Part shown: positions 32,735 to 40,586 of the stretch, piece after piece
Position numbering within the stretch: position 1 is the first letter of the stretch
Layout: each line of letters opens with the position of its first letter
NCBI GenBank assembly: GCA_947487525.1
Contig: CANKWR010000006.1
Location: 1-64,000 of the forward strand
Direction of reading: 5' to 3'
From: Bacteroidota bacterium
Lineage (GTDB): Bacteria > Bacteroidota > Bacteroidia > Chitinophagales > Chitinophagaceae
Length of the DNA: 64,000 nucleotides
Position numbers and translations under genes: made by a program
The notes under the pieces: generated by a model
Told to the model about the DNA's origin: nothing
Database searches by the model: none
The model's input: only the letters and a program-made list of their open reading frames with translations

Positions 32735-33829
32735 ATGAAACAGATTTCTAATTTATCATTCAAAGTAATCCTATTGGCTGTCCTATTCGCCTCCTGCGGA
32801 AATAAAGAAACCCCCATTCATCCAATAGTTGAAAAAATCAGCTCCTCAGTATATGCATCCGGTATTGTTAAAAGTAGACATCAATATGAGGTGTATTCAA
32901 AAACAAATGGGTTATTAACCGAGATTTTAGTGAAAGAAGGAGATCTGGTTACTAAAGGACAAGCAATTTTAAAATTGGCGAATCAAGCACAAGCATTGAG
33001 TTACGAAAATGCACAATTATTAGCAAATTATTCCTCGGGGGAAAGCAATCAAGAAAAAATTAGGCAAGCAGAAACTGAATTAGAGGTAGCTAAATTAAAA
33101 ATGGAAAATGATGCATCCCTATTTGATCGTCAAAAAAAATTATGGGCCAACGAAATAGGAACAAAAAATGAACTAGACCAAAGAGAAATAGCAACAAAAA
33201 ATAGTACTGCCCTCTACCATGCAAGCAAGCTAAAATTAAACGACTTAAAAAAGCAAATCAATTTTCAATCAAAGCAAACCAATAAAAATGCCGAGATTTC
33301 CTCCAGTTCCTTAAATGATTATATTATTAAAAGTGAGGTCAACGGAAAATTATACAGCCTGAATAAGGAAATTGGCGAAATGGTTACCAATCAAATGCCT
33401 ATTGCGGTTATCGGAGATGCGCAGCAGTTTTATGTTGAATTACAAGTGGATGAATATGATATTGCTAAACTAAAAAAGGGGCAAAAAGTAATGATTTCCA
33501 TGGATAGCTATAAGGGTAAAGCATTCGAAGCAGTGGTAGAAAACATTTATCCTTTAATGAATCAAAAATTAAAATCATTTAAAATAGATGCTGTTTTTAC
33601 GCGCCAGCCCGACCATTTATTCCCCAATTTAAGTGCACAAGCAAACATTATCATTGAAGTAAAAGAAAAAGCAATTACCATTCCGCGTAATTATTTAATT
33701 GACAACGAATACGTGTATTTGGCTAATAAAGAAAAAAGAAAAGTAAAAGTGGGCTTATTGGATTATGAAAAAGTGGAAATCCTTTCAGGCATAACGGTGA
33801 ATGATGCTTTGGTAAAATCAATTCAATGA
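32735..33829 (+). CDS. HlyD/MacA-type membrane fusion lipoprotein
   Basis: A 364-aa periplasmic adaptor. Lipobox LFASC with Cys21. VYASGIVKSRHQYEVYSKTN and GLLTEILVKEGDLVTKGQAI form the biotinyl-lipoyl half. Residues ~85-190 are a coiled-coil hairpin (EKIRQAETELEVAKLKMEND). YIIKSEVNGKLYSLNKEIGE is the second lipoyl half, then the beta-barrel (VELQVDEYDIAKLKKGQKV). It bridges an ABC permease to an outer-membrane channel. ATG 32735 is chosen over TTG 32729. It overlaps the permease gene by 4 bases (ATGA), so translation is coupled. No TolC-like gene is adjacent. Confidence 0.9.
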   Translation: MKQISNLSFKVILLAVLFASCGNKETPIHPIVEKISSSVYASGIVKSRHQYEVYSKTNGLLTEILVKEGDLVTKGQAILKLANQAQALSYENAQLLANYSSGESNQEKIRQAETELEVAKLKMENDASLFDRQKKLWANEIGTKNELDQREIATKNSTALYHASKLKLNDLKKQINFQSKQTNKNAEISSSSLNDYIIKSEVNGKLYSLNKEIGEMVTNQMPIAVIGDAQQFYVELQVDEYDIAKLKKGQKVMISMDSYKGKAFEAVVENIYPLMNQKLKSFKIDAVFTRQPDHLFPNLSAQANIIIEVKEKAITIPRNYLIDNEYVYLANKEKRKVKVGLLDYEKVEILSGITVNDALVKSIQ

Positions 33830-35085
33830 GTAATAAGCTACTCATAAGTATTGCAAAAGCCCTTTTGCTTGCTAGGTGGAGACAAACCCTAGTAGCGGCC
33901 TTTGGCGTTACCTTTAGTATTACCATGTTTATTACCTTATTAAGTTTTATGTCAGGCTTGAATGACTTATTAGATGGTCTGATACTTAATAGAACTGCCC
34001 ATGTACGAATTTACAACGACATTAAACCCAATGCCGACCAACCCATCAATAAAAATGTACAGTATGCTAAGGGCCATAATTTTATTGGCTCTATCAAGTC
34101 TGATGGAAATAGAATGGCTATTTATAATAGTGTCGCCATTATGAATGCCATTCAAAAAGACACAAGAGTATTGGGCTTGTCGCCAAAAATTACAGCGCAG
34201 GTTTTTTTTAATGATGGTAGTGTAGATATTACAGGAAGTATTTTTGGCATTAATCCTACCGAAGAAACTAAACTATTTCATTTTGATGAATATATTACCA
34301 CCGGCAACTCGGCAGACTTAACTAAAATCAACAATAGTATTATACTAGGAAAAGGGTTGGCCGATAAGTTATTGGTACAAATAGGAGATATCGTTCAAAT
34401 TACCACTTCCAAAGGAGATCGTTTCCCCTTAAAAGTAGTAGGCACTTTTCAATCCGGCATCAAGGATTTTGACAATGTCCAAAGTTACGCTTCCTTGAAT
34501 ACTGTTCAGAAAATATTGTCCGTACCCAATGATTACATCACCAGTATTCAGGTGAAATTAAATGATATTCGACAAGCGCCTGCTGTTGCAAAAGAATATC
34601 AGCAATTGTATCAAACAGATGCCGAAGATATTCAAACAGCTAATTCACAATTTGAAACCGGCAGTTCAATAAGAACATTAATATCTTATTCCGTAGGCGT
34701 CACCTTGCTTATTGTCGCAGGCTTTGGTATTTATAATATCTTAAACATGATGATATTTGAAAAAATGGATTCTATTGCCATTTTAAAAGCGACAGGATTT
34801 TCTGGAACAGATGTAAAAAAAATATTTATTTATATTGCTGTTTCCATTGGCGTATTTGGGGGGCTGATAGGGCTCTTATTGGGTTTTGGCCTATCGGCCT
34901 TAATTGACCAAATTCCATTTAATACCGTTTCGCTGCCCACCATTCAAACCTACCCCATTAATTATAATCCTAAATTTTATATGATTGGTATTGTTTTTTC
35001 ATTCATCACTACCTATTTCGCTGGATGGTTTCCTGCCAGAAAAGCAAGTAAAATAGACCCAGTAGTAATTATAAGAGGTAAATAA
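33826..35085 (+). CDS. ABC transporter permease, MacB/FtsX family
   Basis: A 419-aa permease. Transmembrane helix 1 (LVAAFGVTFSITMFITLLSF, ~20-42) is followed by a large periplasmic MacB-type domain (~45-275). FtsX helices come next: SYSVGVTLLIVAGFGIYNIL, IFIYIAVSIGVFGGLIGLLL and a last helix near YMIGIVFSFITTYFAGWFPA. It works with the ATPase at 35087 and the adaptor at 32735 in mechanotransmission-type export from the periplasm. Start overlaps the adaptor stop. Confidence 0.9.
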   Translation: MSNKLLISIAKALLLARWRQTLVAAFGVTFSITMFITLLSFMSGLNDLLDGLILNRTAHVRIYNDIKPNADQPINKNVQYAKGHNFIGSIKSDGNRMAIYNSVAIMNAIQKDTRVLGLSPKITAQVFFNDGSVDITGSIFGINPTEETKLFHFDEYITTGNSADLTKINNSIILGKGLADKLLVQIGDIVQITTSKGDRFPLKVVGTFQSGIKDFDNVQSYASLNTVQKILSVPNDYITSIQVKLNDIRQAPAVAKEYQQLYQTDAEDIQTANSQFETGSSIRTLISYSVGVTLLIVAGFGIYNILNMMIFEKMDSIAILKATGFSGTDVKKIFIYIAVSIGVFGGLIGLLLGFGLSALIDQIPFNTVSLPTIQTYPINYNPKFYMIGIVFSFITTYFAGWFPARKASKIDPVVIIRGK

Positions 35086-35086
35086 C

Positions 35087-35761
35087 ATGAGTACCATCCT
35101 AGAAGCAAAAAATATCAACAAATTCTTTCATGATCCTATACGTATTCAGGTACTTGAAAATTTGAGCTTTAGTATTAATAAAGGGGAGTTTGTTTCTCTT
35201 ACTGGAAAATCAGGATGCGGAAAGTCTACTTTATTATATGTATTGTCAACGATGGATACCGACTATGATGGTAGTTTATTGATAGACGGTGAGGAGATGC
35301 CTAAATCAAATGAACCGTTCTTGGCAAAAATTAGAAATGAAAAAATTGGATTTGTTTTTCAGTTTCATTATTTATTAAACGAATTTAATGTTTTAGAAAA
35401 TGTGATGTTGCCCGGTTTAAAGCTGGGTAAATATTCAAGTGCCGAAGTAAAGCATCGTGCTATGGAAAAGTTAAAAATATTGGGGATCGAACACTTGGCG
35501 TATAAACAGGCCAACCGTATATCTGGTGGCGAAAAACAACGTGTAGCTATTGCAAGAGCCCTTATTAATGACCCACATATTATTATGGGCGATGAGCCTA
35601 CGGGCAATTTAGATAAAAAAAATAGCGACCTGGTATTTGATATGTTCAAACAGCTTTGTGAAACATTGAATCAAACCCTCCTTATTGTAACGCATGACCC
35701 TAGTTTTGCAGCCCGCACCCATAGAATTATTCAAATGGAAGACGGAAAAATCATTCCATAA
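35087..35761 (+). CDS. ABC transporter ATPase, LolD/MacB family
   Basis: A 224-aa ATPase. Walker A TGKSGCGKSTLLYVL (~39-53), Q-loop FVFQFHYLLNEFNVLENVML, signature ISGGEKQRVAIARAL, Walker B HIIMGDEPTGNLD, H-loop LLIVTHDP. Starts one base after the permease stop. The operon ends at a terminator at 35785. LolD itself cannot be excluded, but with one permease and a MacA-like adaptor, a MacAB-like exporter is the better reading. Confidence 0.92.
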   Translation: MSTILEAKNINKFFHDPIRIQVLENLSFSINKGEFVSLTGKSGCGKSTLLYVLSTMDTDYDGSLLIDGEEMPKSNEPFLAKIRNEKIGFVFQFHYLLNEFNVLENVMLPGLKLGKYSSAEVKHRAMEKLKILGIEHLAYKQANRISGGEKQRVAIARALINDPHIIMGDEPTGNLDKKNSDLVFDMFKQLCETLNQTLLIVTHDPSFAARTHRIIQMEDGKIIP

Positions 35762-35784
35762 TTCAAGCCAAACGAATTAACTTT

Positions 35785-35814
35785 AATACAGCCTATAAAT
35801 GGGCTGTATTTTTT
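35785..35814 (+). terminator. Operon terminator abutting the next start codon
   Basis: Perfect 9-bp stem AATACAGCC/GGCTGTATT (35785-35793, 35802-35810) followed by T-run to 35814. The ATG of the following gene is at 35815. A TAACTTTA box at 35778-35785 could serve that gene's promoter. Confidence 0.8.
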
Positions 35815-36780
35815 ATGTCTACTGTAAAGCAAAAAGTAAAGTCTATTCTTAAGTATGGATTCAGCGCCTTATTAATTGTGGTGATTTTGGTGTTTACCGT
35901 TTTTGCACAAAAGGATATTCCCAAGGAGCAAATGATTAAAAAGTATGCAACAGGCAATTCAAAATTCATGCCAGTGATGGGTATGCAAGTCCATTACAGA
36001 GATGAAGGCAATCAACAAGATAGCATTCCCCTTGTTCTTATTCATGGAACTTCATCCTCCCTGCATACCTGGGAAAAAGTAACGGCCATTTTAAATGATG
36101 CCCAGCATGGAAACAAGCGGGTGATTTCTTTAGACATACCCGCCTTTGGATTAACAGGTCCTACTATTGAAAATAGCTACTCTTACGAGCACTACGCTCA
36201 AGTGATTGATTCACTTTTAATTAAATTAGGGGTCAATAAATGTATTATTGGCGGAAATTCATTGGGCGGAGGAATAGCATGGCATTATGCAATCGTATTG
36301 CCACAAAAAGTAAGTAAACTTATTTTGATAGATGCCACTGGTTATCCTACAAAAAACGAGAAGGGGTCTTTGGGATTTAAAATTGCACAAATGCCCGTCA
36401 TCAATAATTTATTGCTATTGATTACCCCTAAGTCCTTGATCAGAAAAAGCATTGAGGGGGTTTATTATGATCAAAGTTTAATTGAGGAAAGCACTGTAAC
36501 TAGGTATCATGAATTATTGCTTTGTGCAGGCAATAGAAAAGCCGCATTGTCTTTATTCAAACATCCATTTACCCAAAATACCGAATTGATCAAAACGATT
36601 GAAACGCCTACCCTTATTATTTGGGGCAAGGAGGATGGATTGATTCATGTTGAAAATGCATATCAATTTAATAAGGACATAAAAAATAGCCAACTTGTTA
36701 TTTTCGACAAAGTAGGTCATGTCCCCAATGAGGAAGCCCCGGCTAAAGTGGCCAATGCTATTCATGATTTCATAAAATAA
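35815..36780 (+). CDS. Membrane-anchored alpha/beta hydrolase
   Basis: A 321-aa hydrolase with an N-terminal anchor helix (YGFSALLIVVILVFTVFAQ). LVLIHGTSSSLHTWEKV is the oxyanion region, GGNSLGGGIAWHYA the nucleophile Ser, WGKEDGLIHVENA the Asp, and GHVPNEEAPAKV the His. Similar to haloalkane dehalogenase/epoxide hydrolase/esterase-type enzymes; substrate unknown. ATG 35815 is needed to include the helix, although it lies right at the end of the upstream terminator. Confidence 0.87.
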   Translation: MSTVKQKVKSILKYGFSALLIVVILVFTVFAQKDIPKEQMIKKYATGNSKFMPVMGMQVHYRDEGNQQDSIPLVLIHGTSSSLHTWEKVTAILNDAQHGNKRVISLDIPAFGLTGPTIENSYSYEHYAQVIDSLLIKLGVNKCIIGGNSLGGGIAWHYAIVLPQKVSKLILIDATGYPTKNEKGSLGFKIAQMPVINNLLLLITPKSLIRKSIEGVYYDQSLIEESTVTRYHELLLCAGNRKAALSLFKHPFTQNTELIKTIETPTLIIWGKEDGLIHVENAYQFNKDIKNSQLVIFDKVGHVPNEEAPAKVANAIHDFIK

Positions 36781-36845
36781 GCAAACACTTTTTAAAATAC
36801 TTCATATAAATAGGATTTAGTAAATTTATCATACAACTTACAATT

Positions 36846-38411
36846 ATGAAATACAGTTTGATTTTATTGGCCATGATTACAAGCCACATCGCAATTGGAC
36901 AAAATGCTGATTTTATTATTCGCAATGGAAAAATAATGGACGGCACAGGCAATCATTGGCAATTAAAAGATGTAGCAATTGTAAATAATAAAATTGCCGC
37001 TATTGGTCATTTAAACAATTGGAAAGCCAATAGAGAAGTAGATGCAAAGGGTTTAATTGTAGCACCCGGCTTTATTGACGTTCATGCACATATTGAAGGG
37101 GGTGAAGCAAGAAATCCGTTGGCAACAAATTTTATTTATGATGGAGTAACTACGGTGGTCACTGGTAATTGCGGAGGTTCCTCAGACAATATGAAATCCT
37201 ATTTTAATTATATTGATTCTTTAGGCGTTTCCATTAATGTAGCAGCATTAATTGGACACAATAATATTCGCAAACAAGTAATGGGTTCGGCCAATAGACA
37301 TGCAACTGAACAAGAGTTACAAAAAATGGAATTAATTGCTGCTAAAGCAATGCAGGAGGGCGCTGTTGGAATGTCCACTGGTTTAATTTATATACCAGGG
37401 ACCTATGCGCCTACCGAGGAAGTGGTGCGATTGGCAAAAGTAATAAGTAGCCATGGGGGCGTATATGCATCTCATATTCGGAATGAAGAAGACAATGTAG
37501 CTGAAGCCGTAAAGGAAGCCATTGCCATAGGAAGAGAAGCAAAAATACCCGTAGAAATTTCTCATTTCAAAGTAAATGGTCAAAATAACTGGGGAAGAAG
37601 CAATGAAACCTTGGGCTTAGTGATTGATGCCAGAAAGGAAGGCATTGATGTAACCATTGATCAATACCCTTACACTGCAAGTAGCACCAACCTGGGAATT
37701 CTATTGCCTGACTGGGTTTTAGCGGACGGACAAGACTCCATATTAAAACGACTAAAGAATCCTGCGATTCGCGCGAAAGTAAAAGCACATAGTTTGGATA
37801 TGATAAAACGAAGAAACCTTACTCATTTTGATTATGCTTATGTTGCGAATTTTAAAGAAGATACCAGCTACAATGGTAAAAATTTAAGAGAGATCAATCA
37901 ATTAAAGGGATATAAGGACGAAGCGATTTTTGAAGCGGAAACGATTGTACAAATGATAGAGAAAGGAGGTGCTCAAATGGTTTATCATGGCATGGGAGAC
38001 CAAGATGTTAAAAATATAATGGCCTATCCATTTAATATGGCGGCTAGTGATGCGGGTATTGCAGTAGTGGGAAAAAATAGACCCCATCCACGCGCTTATG
38101 GAACCAATGCAAGGGTGTTGGGGAAATATGTAAGGGAAGAAAAAGTAATGAGTTTGGAAGAAGCCATTAGAAGAATGACTTCCTTGCCAGCCAATAAATT
38201 TAATTTAAAAGAAAGGGGATTAATTCAAGAAGGATTTATTGCCGACCTCGTTGTTTTTGATGAAAACGAAGTGGTTGATATGGCCACTTTTGAAAATCCA
38301 CATCAGTTTTCAAAAGGATTCAAATATGTTTTTGTGAATGGTACAATGACCTTAGACAAAGGCGCTCACAATGGCGCTAGAAAAGGCATGGCCATTAGAA
38401 ATAAAAACTAA
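36846..38411 (+). CDS. N-acyl-D-amino-acid deacylase (D-aminoacylase family)
   Basis: A 521-aa secreted amidohydrolase. Signal peptide MKYSLILLAMITSHIAIGQ. FIIRNGKIMDGTG opens the beta-sandwich. IDVHAHIEGGEARN is the metal HxH; TTVVTGNCGGSSDN carries the Cys metal ligand typical of D-aminoacylases; GHNNIRKQVMG, VEISHFKVNGQNNWGRS and MAASDAGIAVVGKNRPHPRA supply His and catalytic Asp. It removes the acyl group from N-acyl-D-amino acids or acts on related dipeptides. The substrate fits the acylase and SxxK hydrolase neighbours. Monocistronic. Confidence 0.9.
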   Translation: MKYSLILLAMITSHIAIGQNADFIIRNGKIMDGTGNHWQLKDVAIVNNKIAAIGHLNNWKANREVDAKGLIVAPGFIDVHAHIEGGEARNPLATNFIYDGVTTVVTGNCGGSSDNMKSYFNYIDSLGVSINVAALIGHNNIRKQVMGSANRHATEQELQKMELIAAKAMQEGAVGMSTGLIYIPGTYAPTEEVVRLAKVISSHGGVYASHIRNEEDNVAEAVKEAIAIGREAKIPVEISHFKVNGQNNWGRSNETLGLVIDARKEGIDVTIDQYPYTASSTNLGILLPDWVLADGQDSILKRLKNPAIRAKVKAHSLDMIKRRNLTHFDYAYVANFKEDTSYNGKNLREINQLKGYKDEAIFEAETIVQMIEKGGAQMVYHGMGDQDVKNIMAYPFNMAASDAGIAVVGKNRPHPRAYGTNARVLGKYVREEKVMSLEEAIRRMTSLPANKFNLKERGLIQEGFIADLVVFDENEVVDMATFENPHQFSKGFKYVFVNGTMTLDKGAHNGARKGMAIRNKN

Positions 38412-38431
38412 ATAATTTATACTCAATTTAC

Positions 38432-38496
38432 ATAAGTGAATGCTAAGCTTGAATTAATGTAGCATTTAACATAGTGAACGCTAAGCTTGAATTAAT
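38432..38496. repeat. Direct repeat covering the 3' end of the VIT1-like gene
   Basis: Two ~26-base copies (38432-38458 and 38471-38496), differing at two or three bases, share GCTAAGCTTGAATTAAT. The right copy contains the last codons and TAG stop of the VIT1-like gene; the left copy is a non-coding duplicate 38 bases downstream of it. Confidence 0.75.
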
Positions 38497-39185
38497 TTTG
38501 CAATCGCAAATGCAGTGGCAGCAGCTATTGCACCAATAAACATGACTTTAAGGCCACCCCACCAAGGATTAATTCCAGTGATTTTACTTTTAAAATAACC
38601 AAATACATATAAGCAAACAAGTGTAATGGCTGCAGATATTTCTAAGCCCTTAATGGCATCCGTTACAAAAAAATAAGGGGTTAGGGGGATGAGTCCACCT
38701 ACCACATAACTAAGGCCAATATTCATTGCACTTTTACGCGCGCGTTTAGGATCGGGCGATTCAAGGCCCAATTCAAATTTCATCATAAAATCCACCCAGC
38801 GCTGTTTGTCTTTAATAATTTCCTGCGTAGCTTCTTCTGCAGTATCCTTGGAAAGACCCCAGCCCAAAAACACGGTTCTCACTTCCTGAATTTCCACTTC
38901 TCTTTTATGTTCAATTTCCCAATACTCTTTTTTTAACTCGCTTTTATAATGATCCTGTTCTGTTTTCCCCGCCAAATAGCCCCCTAGGCCCATGGCAATA
39001 CTGCCCGCTGCCACTTCCGCAATACCTGCAATCCAAATTAAGTTTACATGTCCTTCCACAGCACCACTTAAACCAGCGGCAAGTGCAAATGGAACAGTGA
39101 GCCCATCACTCATTCCAATAACAACATCAGAAAGAAGGTCGGTGCTTTTCATGTGCTCTTCTAAATGCAAATGGAATTCGCTCAT
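38481..39185 (-). CDS. VIT1/CCC1 family iron or manganese transporter-like protein
   Basis: A 234-aa inner-membrane protein. LLSDVVIGMSDGLTVPFALA is the family's first helix with the conserved Asp-Gly. AEVAAGSIAMGLGGYLAGKT is helix 2. A cytoplasmic helical metal-binding insert (YKSELKKEYWEIEHKREVEI to FMMKFELG) carries repeated Glu residues. RKSAMNIGLSYVVGGLIPL and three further helices complete it. Members move Fe2+ or Mn2+ out of the cytosol. ATG 39185 (MSEFHLHLEEH) is chosen. The 3' end is part of a direct repeat. Confidence 0.88.
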   Translation of the reverse strand: MSEFHLHLEEHMKSTDLLSDVVIGMSDGLTVPFALAAGLSGAVEGHVNLIWIAGIAEVAAGSIAMGLGGYLAGKTEQDHYKSELKKEYWEIEHKREVEIQEVRTVFLGWGLSKDTAEEATQEIIKDKQRWVDFMMKFELGLESPDPKRARKSAMNIGLSYVVGGLIPLTPYFFVTDAIKGLEISAAITLVCLYVFGYFKSKITGINPWWGGLKVMFIGAIAAATAFAIAKLIQA

Positions 39186-39295
39186 AATAATAGAATTAAT
39201 ATAGATGTGAATGCAAACCATTCAAATGTAAACTAAAATGAATAAATTTAAGGAGGTGAAAAACAGATTTAAATCATATCTATCAAATAAAATAT

Positions 39296-40561
39296 ATGGA
39301 TACAAAAAACAATAGCAGAAGAAAGTTCATAAAAAATACCGCTACTATTTTAGCAGGATTTTCCATCGTACCCAGGCATGTTTTGGGAAGAGGGTATTTA
39401 GCCCCAAGTGATCAACTCACGAAAGGTATTATTGGGGTGGGTGGCATGGGTCGAGGCCATATTCCTTATGCGGGCACCAGAGTCGTTGCTATTTGTGATG
39501 TTGATCAAAATCATTTGACGGAAGTAGCCAAAAGTATTGGGGGAGGCGTCAAAACATTTCAGGATCATCGTGCATTAATTAATTTACCCGAAGTGGACAT
39601 TGTACATATTGCGACACCTCCTCATTGGCATGGAATTATGGCAGTAGAAGCTGCTAAAGCAGGCAAAGATATTTGGTGCGAAAAGCCCATGACCAGAACC
39701 ATTGGAGAAGGCAAAGCGGTAAGAGCAGCTATGCAACAATATGGACGGATGTTTAGGTTAAACACCTGGTTTCGATTTGAAGATCAATTTTACGGAATGA
39801 ACACCACCGTAAAACCAATTAAAAAATTAGTAGAAAGTGGATTATTGGGATGGCCCCTAACCGTTACGGTAAGTAAAACCACAGGATTCGATTGGAAGTT
39901 TTATTGGATGGGGAAAACCAATTTACCTACGCAAGCTGTTCCGGCACAGTTGGATTATGATCGTTGGCTAGGACCTGCTCCCTATAAACCTTATCATGCA
40001 CATCGCACCCATCAAACATTTAGAGGCTATTGGGATTATGATGGCGGCGGCTTAGGGGATATGGGACAACATTATTTAGATCCTATTCAATATTTTTTAG
40101 GCAAGGATGAAACCAGTCCTATCAAAGTGGAAGTAGATGCCGAACAGCAGCATCCAGATGCCTGCGGCAGTTTTAGAAAAATCACCTACACTTATGCAGA
40201 CGGATGTAAAATTATTTTAGATGGAGAGGCAAAGGATCCCGAGGCTGCATACATTGAAGGACCGAATGGGAAACTCTTTGCTGGATTTAAAAGTACCATC
40301 CCTAATTTAAAAGAAAAATTAGCGATGATGCCCGATCCTGCACCACAGGTAACCGATTTTTTAGACAGTGTGAAATACAGAACTCCATTTGCGTTGAATG
40401 AAAAAAATGGATTCAAGTCCTGTACCTTAATCAATATGGGGAAAATTGCTTTGCAACTGGATAGAACCTTACACTTTGATCCCATTAAGGAAGAATTCAT
40501 CAATGATACAGAAGCAAATTATTTAATTAATCCGCCCATGCGTGGACCTTGGACCATTTAA
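39296..40561 (+). CDS. Gfo/Idh/MocA family oxidoreductase, Tat-exported
   Basis: A 421-aa NAD(P)-dependent sugar oxidoreductase. Twin-arginine signal NSRRKFIKNTATILAGFSIV. The Rossmann part has GIIGVGGMGRGH and DIWCEKPMTRT (the EKP motif with catalytic Lys). GGGLGDMGQHYLDPIQYFLG has the catalytic Asp/His region. Such periplasmic enzymes oxidise sugars or glycosides, often at C3, with tightly bound cofactor. The following gene (starting 25 bases later) codes DUF1080 domains linked to 3-keto-glycoside hydrolysis, so I infer one pathway. Confidence 0.9.
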   Translation: MDTKNNSRRKFIKNTATILAGFSIVPRHVLGRGYLAPSDQLTKGIIGVGGMGRGHIPYAGTRVVAICDVDQNHLTEVAKSIGGGVKTFQDHRALINLPEVDIVHIATPPHWHGIMAVEAAKAGKDIWCEKPMTRTIGEGKAVRAAMQQYGRMFRLNTWFRFEDQFYGMNTTVKPIKKLVESGLLGWPLTVTVSKTTGFDWKFYWMGKTNLPTQAVPAQLDYDRWLGPAPYKPYHAHRTHQTFRGYWDYDGGGLGDMGQHYLDPIQYFLGKDETSPIKVEVDAEQQHPDACGSFRKITYTYADGCKIILDGEAKDPEAAYIEGPNGKLFAGFKSTIPNLKEKLAMMPDPAPQVTDFLDSVKYRTPFALNEKNGFKSCTLINMGKIALQLDRTLHFDPIKEEFINDTEANYLINPPMRGPWTI

Positions 40562-40586
40562 AATATTAAGGCATAAATTAAAGACT

